A DNA stretch of 64,000 nt, taken from contig NZ_JACBZA010000001.1 of NCBI RefSeq assembly GCF_013408535.1, positions 3,742,850-3,806,849 on the forward strand, written 5' to 3'. The position numbers and the translations under genes are program-made. Below are positions 56,364-64,000 of this stretch, in pieces; position 1 is the stretch's first letter, and each line of letters starts with the position of its first letter. The notes beneath the pieces were generated by a model. The model searched no databases and was not told the DNA's origin. It saw only the letters and a program-made list of their open reading frames with translations. Source of the DNA: Actinopolymorpha cephalotaxi (GTDB lineage: Bacteria > Actinomycetota > Actinomycetes > Propionibacteriales > Actinopolymorphaceae).

Positions 56364-57620
56364 ATGACCGACACCGGAACGCCACCTGGCGGGCCCCCCG
56401 GCGAACCGCCGGCCGGCCGGCCCGGCTGGGGCGATGGCTGGGGCGATCCGGGACCCCCTCCGGCCGCCCCTGCCTGGGGTGCCGCTCCGCCGCGCTGGGG
56501 CGGTGGTCCCTCGCGGGGCGCCGCTCCGCCACAGGCGCCGAAGCCGGGTGTCGTACCCCTGCGTCCTCTTGGTTTCGGGGAGGTGCTGGACGGCGCCTTC
56601 ACCACCGTGCAGCGCTACCCGAAGATCATGCTCGGACTGTCCACGGCGGTGATGGCCGTCCTCACCGCCGCGTACTTCCTGACTCTTTTCGTGGGGTTCG
56701 GGGAGATCGTCACCGCGGCCAACCCCGACCAGCTGACCCGGATCAGCGACCGGACGTGGGTCGGCATGGGCGCCACCGGCATCGCCCTCGTCCTGGTGAG
56801 CTGGGTGGCCACGTCGGTGCTGACCGGGATGATCACGGTCACGGTCGCCCGCGGGGTGCTCGGCCGGCCCGCGACCGTCGGCGAGGTGTGGCGGGCGAGC
56901 CGGCCGCACATCCTCCGGCTGCTGGCGGTGACGTTCCTGATCGCGGCGGTGTTCGTGGTGGCGATCGTGGTCGCGGTCGTCGTGGTGGTCCTGGCGTTCC
57001 TCGCCCACCTCGTCGCCGGGATCCTCACCGCAGTCGTGCTGACCTGCGCGCTGATCTTCCTCGGCGTCGTGTTCGCCACCCGCACCGCGCTGTCCACGGC
57101 GGTGGTGGTGCTGGAGACCCAGCCGGTGGACGCGACGCAGCCGTACGCCGACCAGCGCCGGATCCCCGTGGTGGCGGCGATCCGCCGTTCCTGGGCCCTG
57201 GTCCGCGGCCGCACCCCCCGCACGTTCGGGATCCTGTTCGTCGCCAATCTGGTCGCCTCGGTGGTGTCGTCGGTGATCCAGACGGCGTTCACCCTGCTCG
57301 CCACCGGCCTCGGTGCCGGGCTCGGCGACTCCTTCCGCGGCGGTGAGTTCCTCGCGCTGGTGCTGGCGGGCATCGGCGGCCTCGCGGCGTCGGTCCTGCA
57401 GATCGCCTTCCTCGCCGCGGTCAACGCGCTGGTGTACGTCGACGCCCGGATGCGCAGTGAGGGCCTGGACATCACCCTCGCCCAGTACGCCGCGGCGGAT
57501 CCGGTCGGCGGCGCGGGCGGCGCGGCCTCCTCGCCAGGCGGCTCATCGGGCTCCTCGTCGGGTACGGCGTTCCCGGCGATCCCGGGGGTCGAGCCGCCGT
57601 CGCCGTGGGCCACCAGATGA
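56364..57620 (+). CDS. polytopic membrane protein of unknown function
   Basis: 418 aa. A Pro/Gly-rich cytosolic start (about 1-65) is followed by LRPLGFGEVLDGAFTTVQRYPKIML, the conserved opening of an actinobacterial membrane family related to glycerophosphodiester phosphodiesterase membrane domains, then about six hydrophobic segments and a Gly/Ser tail. It heads a plus-strand operon with DUF4129, DUF4350, MoxR and DUF58 genes (13-nt gap to the next gene). Function unknown. Confidence 0.8.
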   Translation: MTDTGTPPGGPPGEPPAGRPGWGDGWGDPGPPPAAPAWGAAPPRWGGGPSRGAAPPQAPKPGVVPLRPLGFGEVLDGAFTTVQRYPKIMLGLSTAVMAVLTAAYFLTLFVGFGEIVTAANPDQLTRISDRTWVGMGATGIALVLVSWVATSVLTGMITVTVARGVLGRPATVGEVWRASRPHILRLLAVTFLIAAVFVVAIVVAVVVVVLAFLAHLVAGILTAVVLTCALIFLGVVFATRTALSTAVVVLETQPVDATQPYADQRRIPVVAAIRRSWALVRGRTPRTFGILFVANLVASVVSSVIQTAFTLLATGLGAGLGDSFRGGEFLALVLAGIGGLAASVLQIAFLAAVNALVYVDARMRSEGLDITLAQYAAADPVGGAGGAASSPGGSSGSSSGTAFPAIPGVEPPSPWATR

Positions 57621-57633
57621 CGGGTCCCACCCG

Positions 57634-58314
57634 ATGAGCGGTCCGGCCGGGCGGTTGCCGGCAGAGCCGCCGATCGACGTCGGGGGCGCCGGCGCCGCCC
57701 GTGCGGCCAGGGACGAGCTGACCAAGGGCATCTACCACCGCGACGAACCAGGCCTGGTGTCCCGCTTCCTCGTCCGGGCGCAGGACTGGCTGGCCGAGGT
57801 CTTCGCCCGGATCGCCGCGGTGTCCCCGGGCGGCTGGTGGGGACTGGTCGCGCTGGCCGTGGTCCTCGTGCTCGCGGTGGTCGTGGTCCGCCGCCGGGTG
57901 GGCGCGCTGGCCCGCACCCGCGCCCGTGCCGGCGGTGCGGTCTTCGGCGGGACGGTCCGCTCGGCCGCCGAGCACCGGGACGCGGCGAAGGCGGCCGCGG
58001 ATCGTGGCGATCACGACGCCGCGATCCGGGACGGCTTCCGGGCACTGGTACGGGAACTGGAGGAGCGGACGTTCCTCGACGAACGCCCGGGCCGGACCGC
58101 GGACGAGGTGGCCCGGGAGGGTTCGGTGGTCGCACCGGCGGCCGCGGCGTCGCTGCGGACGGCCGCGCGGGAGTTCGACGAGGTCTGTTACGGCGGGCGG
58201 ACCGCGACGGCCCGGGCGTACGACGAGATCCGGGCAGCCGACGACGCCGTACGCCGGATCCGCGGGCCGGCGGGTGCTGCCGGCGCCGTACCGGTGGGTG
58301 GGGCACCTCGGTGA
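57634..58314 (+). CDS. DUF4129 domain protein
   Basis: 226 aa. It starts MSGPAGRLPAEPPIDVGG, has a tryptophan-flanked membrane segment (GGWWGLVALAVVLVLAVVVVRR, about 68-90) and a C-terminal cytosolic DUF4129 helical domain (AAEHRDAAKAAADRGDHDAAIRDGFRALVRELEERTFLDERPGRTADE). This domain is often linked to MoxR/DUF58/transglutaminase systems. It overlaps the next gene by GTGA. Confidence 0.85.
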   Translation: MSGPAGRLPAEPPIDVGGAGAARAARDELTKGIYHRDEPGLVSRFLVRAQDWLAEVFARIAAVSPGGWWGLVALAVVLVLAVVVVRRRVGALARTRARAGGAVFGGTVRSAAEHRDAAKAAADRGDHDAAIRDGFRALVRELEERTFLDERPGRTADEVAREGSVVAPAAAASLRTAAREFDEVCYGGRTATARAYDEIRAADDAVRRIRGPAGAAGAVPVGGAPR

Positions 58315-59689
58315 GCGCACCCACGAAACTCCCCGCTGCGTCGACCGAAGCCGGCGCGAGTCCGGGCCGCGGCGCTCCGGCAAGCCGGTCCGTCGAGCCC
58401 ACCGCCCGGCAGCGGTGGCGTCGCTCGCGGGGGACGCTGGCGATCGTCGGCGTACTCGTCCTCGGCGGCCTGCTCTCCGCGGTGGTCCTCGGCCGCACCG
58501 AGGGTGGCTCCCTCGACCCGGCCTCCGCACGTCAGTCCGGCGGCCGGGCGCTGGCGGTCCTGCTCGACGACCGCGGCGTCCGGGTGCGCCGGGTGGACCA
58601 CCTCGACGGGGCGGTCCGGCTGGCGACCCGCGGCAGCACGCTCGTGGTCGCCCAGCCCGACCTGCTGGCCCCCGCGCAACTGGACCGGCTGGTGCGGGCC
58701 GGCTCGGGTCACCTGGTCCTGTTCGCGCCCGGTGACCAGGCGCTGCGGGTGCTGGCGCCGGACGCCGTACGCGCCGGGGACACCATCGCCCCGGCCACGC
58801 GTACTCCCGGATGCGACCTGCGGGCCGCCCGCCGGGCCGGATCCGTCCGCGTCGACGGGCCGATGTACCGCGCGCTGCCCGGCGCGAGCGCCGTCGGCTG
58901 CTACGGCGACGGCAGCCGCTTCGGTCTGCTCCGGCTCGCGCACCAGCCGACCGCGCCGCCCGGCCGCGGAACCGACCCCGGCCCGACGGCCCGGGTCGGC
59001 GGCGGCCGGACCGTCGACGTGGTGGGCCCGGCCGCCTCGTTCGCCAACTCCCGGCTGGGCGAGGACGGCAACGCCGCGCTGGCCCTCAACCTGCTCGGCG
59101 CCGAACGCGAGCTGGTCTGGTACGTCCCGTCGCCGGCCGATCCGTCGGCGGTGCCGCCGGGCGCCCCCGGAGGCCGCGAGCCGCGGAGCCTGACCTCGTT
59201 GCTGCCCGACGGGATCCGGTTCGGCGCCGGCCAGGCCGCGGTCGCCGTCGCCCTGCTCATGCTGGCCGCCGCCCGGCGCCTCGGCCCGGTCGTACCCGAA
59301 CCCCTTCCCGTCGTGGTCCGCGCGTCGGAGGCGGTCGAGGGGCGGGCCCGGCTCTACCACCGCGCCCGGGCCCGCGCCCGGGCCGCGGACGCACTCCGCG
59401 CGGCCACCGCCGGCCGGCTGGCGCCGCTGCTCGGCCACGCCCACCCCGGCAGCCCTGGCAGTCCCGGCAGCCCCGGCAGTCCTGGCACTGGCCGGGACTC
59501 GGGTCGGGTCGCCGGGCAGGGACCGGAGACACTGGTCGCGGCCGTCGCCGGCCGCACCGGGCGCGACGGCGCGCAGGTACGCCACCTGCTCGCCGAATGT
59601 GCCGCGGGTGGGCAGACCCCCGAGGACGACGCGGCCCTGGTCCGGCTGGCCGCCGAACTCGACACGCTGGAGCAGGAGGTACGCCGATC

Positions 59690-59693
<4 letters not shown>
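58311..59693 (+). CDS. DUF4350 domain membrane protein
   Basis: 460 aa. The GTG at 58311 overlaps the DUF4129 stop. An N-terminal membrane segment (about 44-62), a GATase-like DUF4350 domain (about 70-290; GGRALAVLLDDRGVRVRRVD, LVVAQPDLL) and a second membrane segment (about 300-325) precede a cytosolic helical tail with a GSPGSPGSPGSP linker coded by a 9-bp repeat (about 59451-59486). It probably assembles with MoxR and DUF58 partners (context inference). Confidence 0.83.
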
Positions 59694-60727
<1,034 letters not shown>

Positions 60728-60744
60728 CCGCGGCTGTCACCCTG

Positions 60745-60791
60745 ATGACGCCGATGACACCGATGACGCCATGACGCCGGTGAAGCCATGA
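60745..60791 (+). other. two coupled mini-ORFs in the DUF58 leader
   Basis: ATG 60745 opens a nine-codon frame (MTPMTPMTP) whose TGA at 60772 overlaps ATG 60771; that opens MTPVKP, whose TGA at 60789 overlaps the DUF58 start ATG at 60788. Both junctions are ATGA. The run is built from the repeat ATGACGCCG. Translation is not shown by sequence alone. Confidence 0.4.
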
Positions 60792-62137
60792 CGCTGACCT
60801 ACCGCGCCGCGCTGCTGGCCGCCGCCGGGGTGCTCGTGGTGGCGTTCGCCGTACCCTCCCGGGCCGGCATCGCGATGGTCACCGCCGCCGTCCTGCTGCT
60901 CTGCCTGGCCGACGTCGCGCTGGCCGGGGCGGTGCGGACGCTGACGTTCCGGCGGGAGGTCGTCGGCGACACCGGCAGACAGGCGGGGACCGAGGCGGGC
61001 ATCGGGGCGGCCATGGTGAGCGGAGTCCGGCTGGGCGAGTCGACGCAGGTGTCCCTGCTGGTCACCAACCCGGGCCGGCGGCCGGTGCGCGGGGTGCTCC
61101 GCGACGCCTGGCCGCCCTCCGCGGGTGCGGTCACCCAGCGGCATCCGCTCGACCTGTCCCCGGGCGAACGTCGCCGCGTGACCACGACCCTGCGCCCCAC
61201 CCGGCGGGGAGACAAGCACGCCGACCGGGTGACCGTACGCTCGCTCGGGCCGCTCGGCCTGGCCGGCCGTCAGGGTTCGCACGAGGTTCCGTGGTCGGTG
61301 CGGTCGCTGCCGGCGTTCGAGAGCCGCAAGCACCTTCCCTCCCGGCTGGCCCGGCTGCGCGAACTCGACGGCCGGGCCAGCGTGCAGGTGCGCGGCCAGG
61401 GAACGGAGTTCGACTCGCTGCGCGACTACGTGGTGGGTGACGACGTACGCTCCGTCGACTGGCGGGCGACCGCCCGGCGCGGCGGCGTGGTGGTGCGCAC
61501 CTGGCGGCCCGAACGCGACCGGCACGTGCTCGTCGTCCTGGACACCGGCCGCACCTCCGCCGGCCGGGTCGGCGACGCGCCCCGCCTGGACCACGCGATG
61601 GACGCGGCCCTGTTGCTGGCCGCGCTGGCGACCAGGGCCGGTGACCGCGTGGACCTGCTGGCGTACGACCGGACGGTCCGCGCGGACGTACGCCGGGCGG
61701 CACCGCGCGAGGTCCTGCAGAGGTTCACCGCCGCGATGGCGCCGCTTGCCGGCGAGCTCGTCGAGGCCGACCACCGCGGGCTCGCCGCCGCGATCGCGCT
61801 GCGGGCCACCCAGCGGTCACTGGTGGTGCTGCTCACCGGACTGGACACCGCTGTCGTCGAGGAGGGCTGGCTGCCGGTGCTCGGCACCCTGACCCGCCGG
61901 CACGAGGTGCTGCTCGCCGCCGTGGCCGACCCGCGGGTGGCCGAGCTCGCGCGGGGACGGGCCGACGCGCGGGAGGTGTACGCCGCGGCCGCGGCCGAGC
62001 AGGCCAACGCCGAACGCCGGCAGGTCACCTCGACCCTGGAACGCCTCGGCGTGACCGTCGTCGACCGGCCACCGGAGGAGATCGCGCCCGCGCTGGCCGA
62101 CACCTACCTCGCCCTGAAACTGGCCGGCCGGCTGTGA
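60788..62137 (+). CDS. DUF58 (VWA-like) membrane protein
   Basis: 449 aa. Two N-terminal membrane segments (about 5-45), then a beta-rich part (LLVTNPGRRPVRGVLRD, DRVTVRSLGPLGLAGR) and the DUF58 signature GTEFDSLRDYVVGDDVRSVDWRATARRGGVVVRTW (about 198-232), with a VWA-type strand VLVVLDTGRTS. It is the usual partner of MoxR. Its start is overlapped by the mini-ORF described before it, and the nearest binding site (GGTGAAG) is weak. Confidence 0.9.
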   Translation: MTLTYRAALLAAAGVLVVAFAVPSRAGIAMVTAAVLLLCLADVALAGAVRTLTFRREVVGDTGRQAGTEAGIGAAMVSGVRLGESTQVSLLVTNPGRRPVRGVLRDAWPPSAGAVTQRHPLDLSPGERRRVTTTLRPTRRGDKHADRVTVRSLGPLGLAGRQGSHEVPWSVRSLPAFESRKHLPSRLARLRELDGRASVQVRGQGTEFDSLRDYVVGDDVRSVDWRATARRGGVVVRTWRPERDRHVLVVLDTGRTSAGRVGDAPRLDHAMDAALLLAALATRAGDRVDLLAYDRTVRADVRRAAPREVLQRFTAAMAPLAGELVEADHRGLAAAIALRATQRSLVVLLTGLDTAVVEEGWLPVLGTLTRRHEVLLAAVADPRVAELARGRADAREVYAAAAAEQANAERRQVTSTLERLGVTVVDRPPEEIAPALADTYLALKLAGRL

Positions 62138-62219
62138 GCCAGGGCTGAAGCCGGGCAACCGGTGCCCAAGAGGCAGTCGTCAAGCAATGGTTGTCAGGCA
62201 GCCGGTGTCGGCAGCTGGT

Positions 62220-62261
62220 GTCAAGCGGAGGTTGTCAGGCGGAGGTTGTCAGGCGGAGGTG
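62220..62261. repeat. 14-bp tandem repeat spanning the end of the SpoIIM-like gene
   Basis: GTCAAGCGGAGGTT, GTCAGGCGGAGGTT and GTCAGGCGGAGGTG stand in tandem. The last copy holds the stop codon of the minus-strand gene, so the gene end with its stop has been copied outward twice. Confidence 0.85.
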
Positions 62262-63250
62262 GGCAGCAGGTCGCCTCGTTCGTCCGCCGCGACGTCGCCG
62301 GTCTCCCCCGCCAGCACCGCCCGCCGGCCGAGCCAGAAGACGTACGTCAGGAACGCCACCTCGGCCAGCACCCCGATGCCGACCCGCGCCCAGGTGGGCA
62401 GGCCGGACGGCGTGACGAACCCCTCGATCACCCCGGACACCAGCAGCACCGCGGCCAGCCCGAGAGCCATCCCGACCGTCTCCCGCCCGGTCTCGGCCAG
62501 CGCCCGCATCCGAGTGCGCGCACCGGGCGCGACGACGGTCCACCCCAGCCGGATGCCCGCGCCACCGGCCACGAGGACGGCGGTGATCTCCAGCAGGCCG
62601 TGCGGCAGGATCAGCCCGAAGAACACGTCGCCCCGGTCGGCGGCCACCATCAGCCCGCCGGACACACCGACGTTCGCGGCGTTCTGCCACAGGATGTAGG
62701 CGACCGGGACGCCGAGCAGCACACCCAGGGCCAGGCTGCCGGCCGCCACCCAGGCGTTGTTCGTCCACACCCCGAACGCGAACTCCGCGGCCGGGGCCGA
62801 GCTGTAGTAGTCGGCGAATTCGTGGTCGACGAGCTGGTCGACCGCGGCCGGGGGCAGCAGCGCCGCGCGTACCAGCGGATGCGTCGCGACCCACCAGCCG
62901 ATGCCGGCGCAGACGGCGAGGAACGCCGCGGCCGTGCCGAGCCACCAGGGCGCACAGCGGTAGAGCGCCGCCGGGAACGACACGGTGAAGAACCGCCCGA
63001 CCTCGCGCCAGGCGGGGGTGTGGGCACCGGTCACCGCGGCGCGCGCCCGGGCGACCAGCGCGGACAGCCGGCCGACGAGTACGACGTCGGGCGCGCTCGA
63101 CCGGACGACGGACAGGTGGCTCGCCACCCGCTGGTAGAGCGTGACCAGCTCGTCGGCCTCCGCGCCGGTGAGCCGGCCGCGGCGGCGGACCAGGGCCTCC
63201 AGCCGGTCCCACTCCGCCTGGTGTGCGGCGGCGTACGCGTCCACGTCCAC
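62249..63250 (-). CDS. SpoIIM-like (stage II sporulation protein M family) membrane protein
   Basis: 333 aa from the GTG at 63250 (MDVDAYAAAHQAEWDRLEALV). A cytosolic helical start, then five to six membrane segments: VSFPAALYRCAPWWLGTAAAFLAVCAGIGW, NNAWVAAGSLALGVLLGVPVAYILW and LILPHGLLEITAVLVAGGAGIRLGW, the last carrying the family's conserved PHGxxE motif. No ribosome-binding site is seen, but TAGTGT (TAnnnT) lies 8 nt upstream of the GTG, suggesting a leaderless message. It is divergent from the RDD gene across 41 bp, a pairing common in this cluster. Confidence 0.87.
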   Translation of the reverse strand: MDVDAYAAAHQAEWDRLEALVRRRGRLTGAEADELVTLYQRVASHLSVVRSSAPDVVLVGRLSALVARARAAVTGAHTPAWREVGRFFTVSFPAALYRCAPWWLGTAAAFLAVCAGIGWWVATHPLVRAALLPPAAVDQLVDHEFADYYSSAPAAEFAFGVWTNNAWVAAGSLALGVLLGVPVAYILWQNAANVGVSGGLMVAADRGDVFFGLILPHGLLEITAVLVAGGAGIRLGWTVVAPGARTRMRALAETGRETVGMALGLAAVLLVSGVIEGFVTPSGLPTWARVGIGVLAEVAFLTYVFWLGRRAVLAGETGDVAADERGDLLPTSA

Positions 63251-63291
63251 AGCAAGGCACACTAATGGCACCGATCCGAAAGGGACCACCC

Positions 63292-64000
63292 GTGAGCGAA
63301 TCCGTCACCGGCGAGGCCGTGGTCCTCGACCTGCGGCTGGCCCGGCCGGCGACCCGGGCGCTGGCCCTGGGTATCGACCTGCTCCTGGAGCTGATCCTCT
63401 TCGGCCTGCTGATGATCCCGGTGGCGCTGGTCACCGGCGACGACGCGAGCGAGTCGCTGATCGGCGGGCTGGTCGTCGCCTGCGGTGTGCTCACGTTCGT
63501 CGGCTACACCACCACGATCGAGACCCTCACCCGCGGCAAGAGCGTCGGGAAGTACGCCCTCGGGCTGCGGGTCGTGCGCGACGACGGCGGTCCGGTGCGG
63601 TTCCGGCACGCGTTCGTCCGCGCGCTGTGCGGGGTGTTCGTCGACTTCTTCGTCACGTCCGGCTGCGTGGGGTTCCTCACCGCGATGCTCTCCCCGGGCG
63701 GCAAGCGGGTCGGCGACATGCTGGCCGGCACGCTCGTCCTCCGCGACCGGGCACCGGCGGCACCCTCGGCCGTGCCGGAGCCGCCGCCCGGACTGGAGGC
63801 ATGGTCGGCGCGGCTGGAGCTGTCCACGCTGCCCGACCAGTTGGCGCTGTCCGTCCGGTCGTTCCTCGGCCGCTACCACGAACTCACCCCCGCCGCCCGT
63901 GAGGAGCTGGGTGGGCAGCTGGCCACGTCGGTCGCGAGGTACGTCGCGCCCGCGCCGCCCGCCGGGTTGCCGCCGTGGGCCTACCTCGCCGCCGTGCTGG
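63292..64000 (+). CDS. RDD-family membrane protein (3' end outside window)
   Basis: 236 residues are visible from the GTG at 63292, with AAAGGGA upstream. RPATRALALGIDLLLELILFG carries the R-x(n)-D of the RDD family, with further membrane segments at about 60-80 and 120-140; RGKSVGKYALGLRVVRDDGG is the usual central signature, and KRVGDMLAGTLVLRD ends the domain. A soluble C-terminal part (about 165 onward) continues past base 64000. Function unknown; it pairs with the SpoIIM-like gene. Confidence 0.9.
   Translation, partial: MSESVTGEAVVLDLRLARPATRALALGIDLLLELILFGLLMIPVALVTGDDASESLIGGLVVACGVLTFVGYTTTIETLTRGKSVGKYALGLRVVRDDGGPVRFRHAFVRALCGVFVDFFVTSGCVGFLTAMLSPGGKRVGDMLAGTLVLRDRAPAAPSAVPEPPPGLEAWSARLELSTLPDQLALSVRSFLGRYHELTPAAREELGGQLATSVARYVAPAPPAGLPPWAYLAAVL

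Overview
The window is chromosomal DNA from a high-G+C actinobacterium. Genes are dense, start codons are often GTG or TTG, and many neighbouring genes overlap as ATGA or GTGA. The MtrA-MtrB-LpqB-ComF-HPF-SecA neighbourhood, a bacterial Ku with a Lys/Ala-rich tail, a 1,632-residue NAD-glutamate dehydrogenase, an Rv3235-like protein and the DUF4129/DUF4350/MoxR/DUF58 cluster all fit Actinomycetes. A Propionibacteriales-type (Nocardioides/Kribbella/Actinopolymorpha-like) genome is my inference; there is no rRNA here to settle it. I saw no rRNA, tRNA, CRISPR array or insertion sequence.

Layout. 1-2935: the tadA-tadB-tadC end of a Flp/Tad pilus operon, with tadC cut by the window edge. 3233-13580: a hemerythrin-like protein, NAD-glutamate dehydrogenase, DUF2505 and DUF402 proteins, a small zinc ribbon, P5C dehydrogenase (pruA) and an amino-acid permease, which together look like proline/glutamate catabolism. 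13642-14628: Ku. 14737-21925: a five-gene minus-strand block (nagZ, namZ, serine hydrolase, murR-like, murQ) for release and recycling of N-acetylmuramic acid, with a palindromic candidate operator just before murR. 22243-34876: an exopolysaccharide-like locus with a degenerate receiver, GH5 endoglucanase, GtrA protein, cellulose-synthase-like GT2, GT-C transferase, anchored repeat protein and two two-component systems. 34938-38022: a lipid pair (WS/DGAT-like acyltransferase and patatin) and a small conserved protein. 38156-40154: CpaE-like and CpaB-like Tad accessory genes. 40543-43215: a MerR-type HTH protein, a conserved protein, a LysM protein and an Rv3235-like protein; the first three share unusual 10-bp direct repeats in their upstream DNA. 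43421-56287: SecA, a double GNAT, a YcaQ-like glycosylase, a degenerate receiver, HPF, ComF, LpqB, MtrB, MtrA. 56364-64000: the DUF4129-DUF4350-MoxR-DUF58 cluster with SpoIIM-like and RDD membrane proteins.

Strong GC-rich hairpins mark many 3' ends (3744, 23995, 43240, 43340, 47614, 49119, 49725). A genome habit also stands out: short tandem repeats, mostly 9 bp (three codons), occur at least eight times, in intergenic DNA, at gene ends and in protein linkers.

The best candidates for undescribed biology are (i) the regulated beta-glycan locus at 22-35 kb, (ii) the 10-bp direct-repeat regulon around the small HTH gene at 40-42 kb, (iii) the actinobacterial MurNAc release/recycling cluster and its putative operators, and (iv) a cascade of two overlapping mini-ORFs leading into the DUF58 gene.
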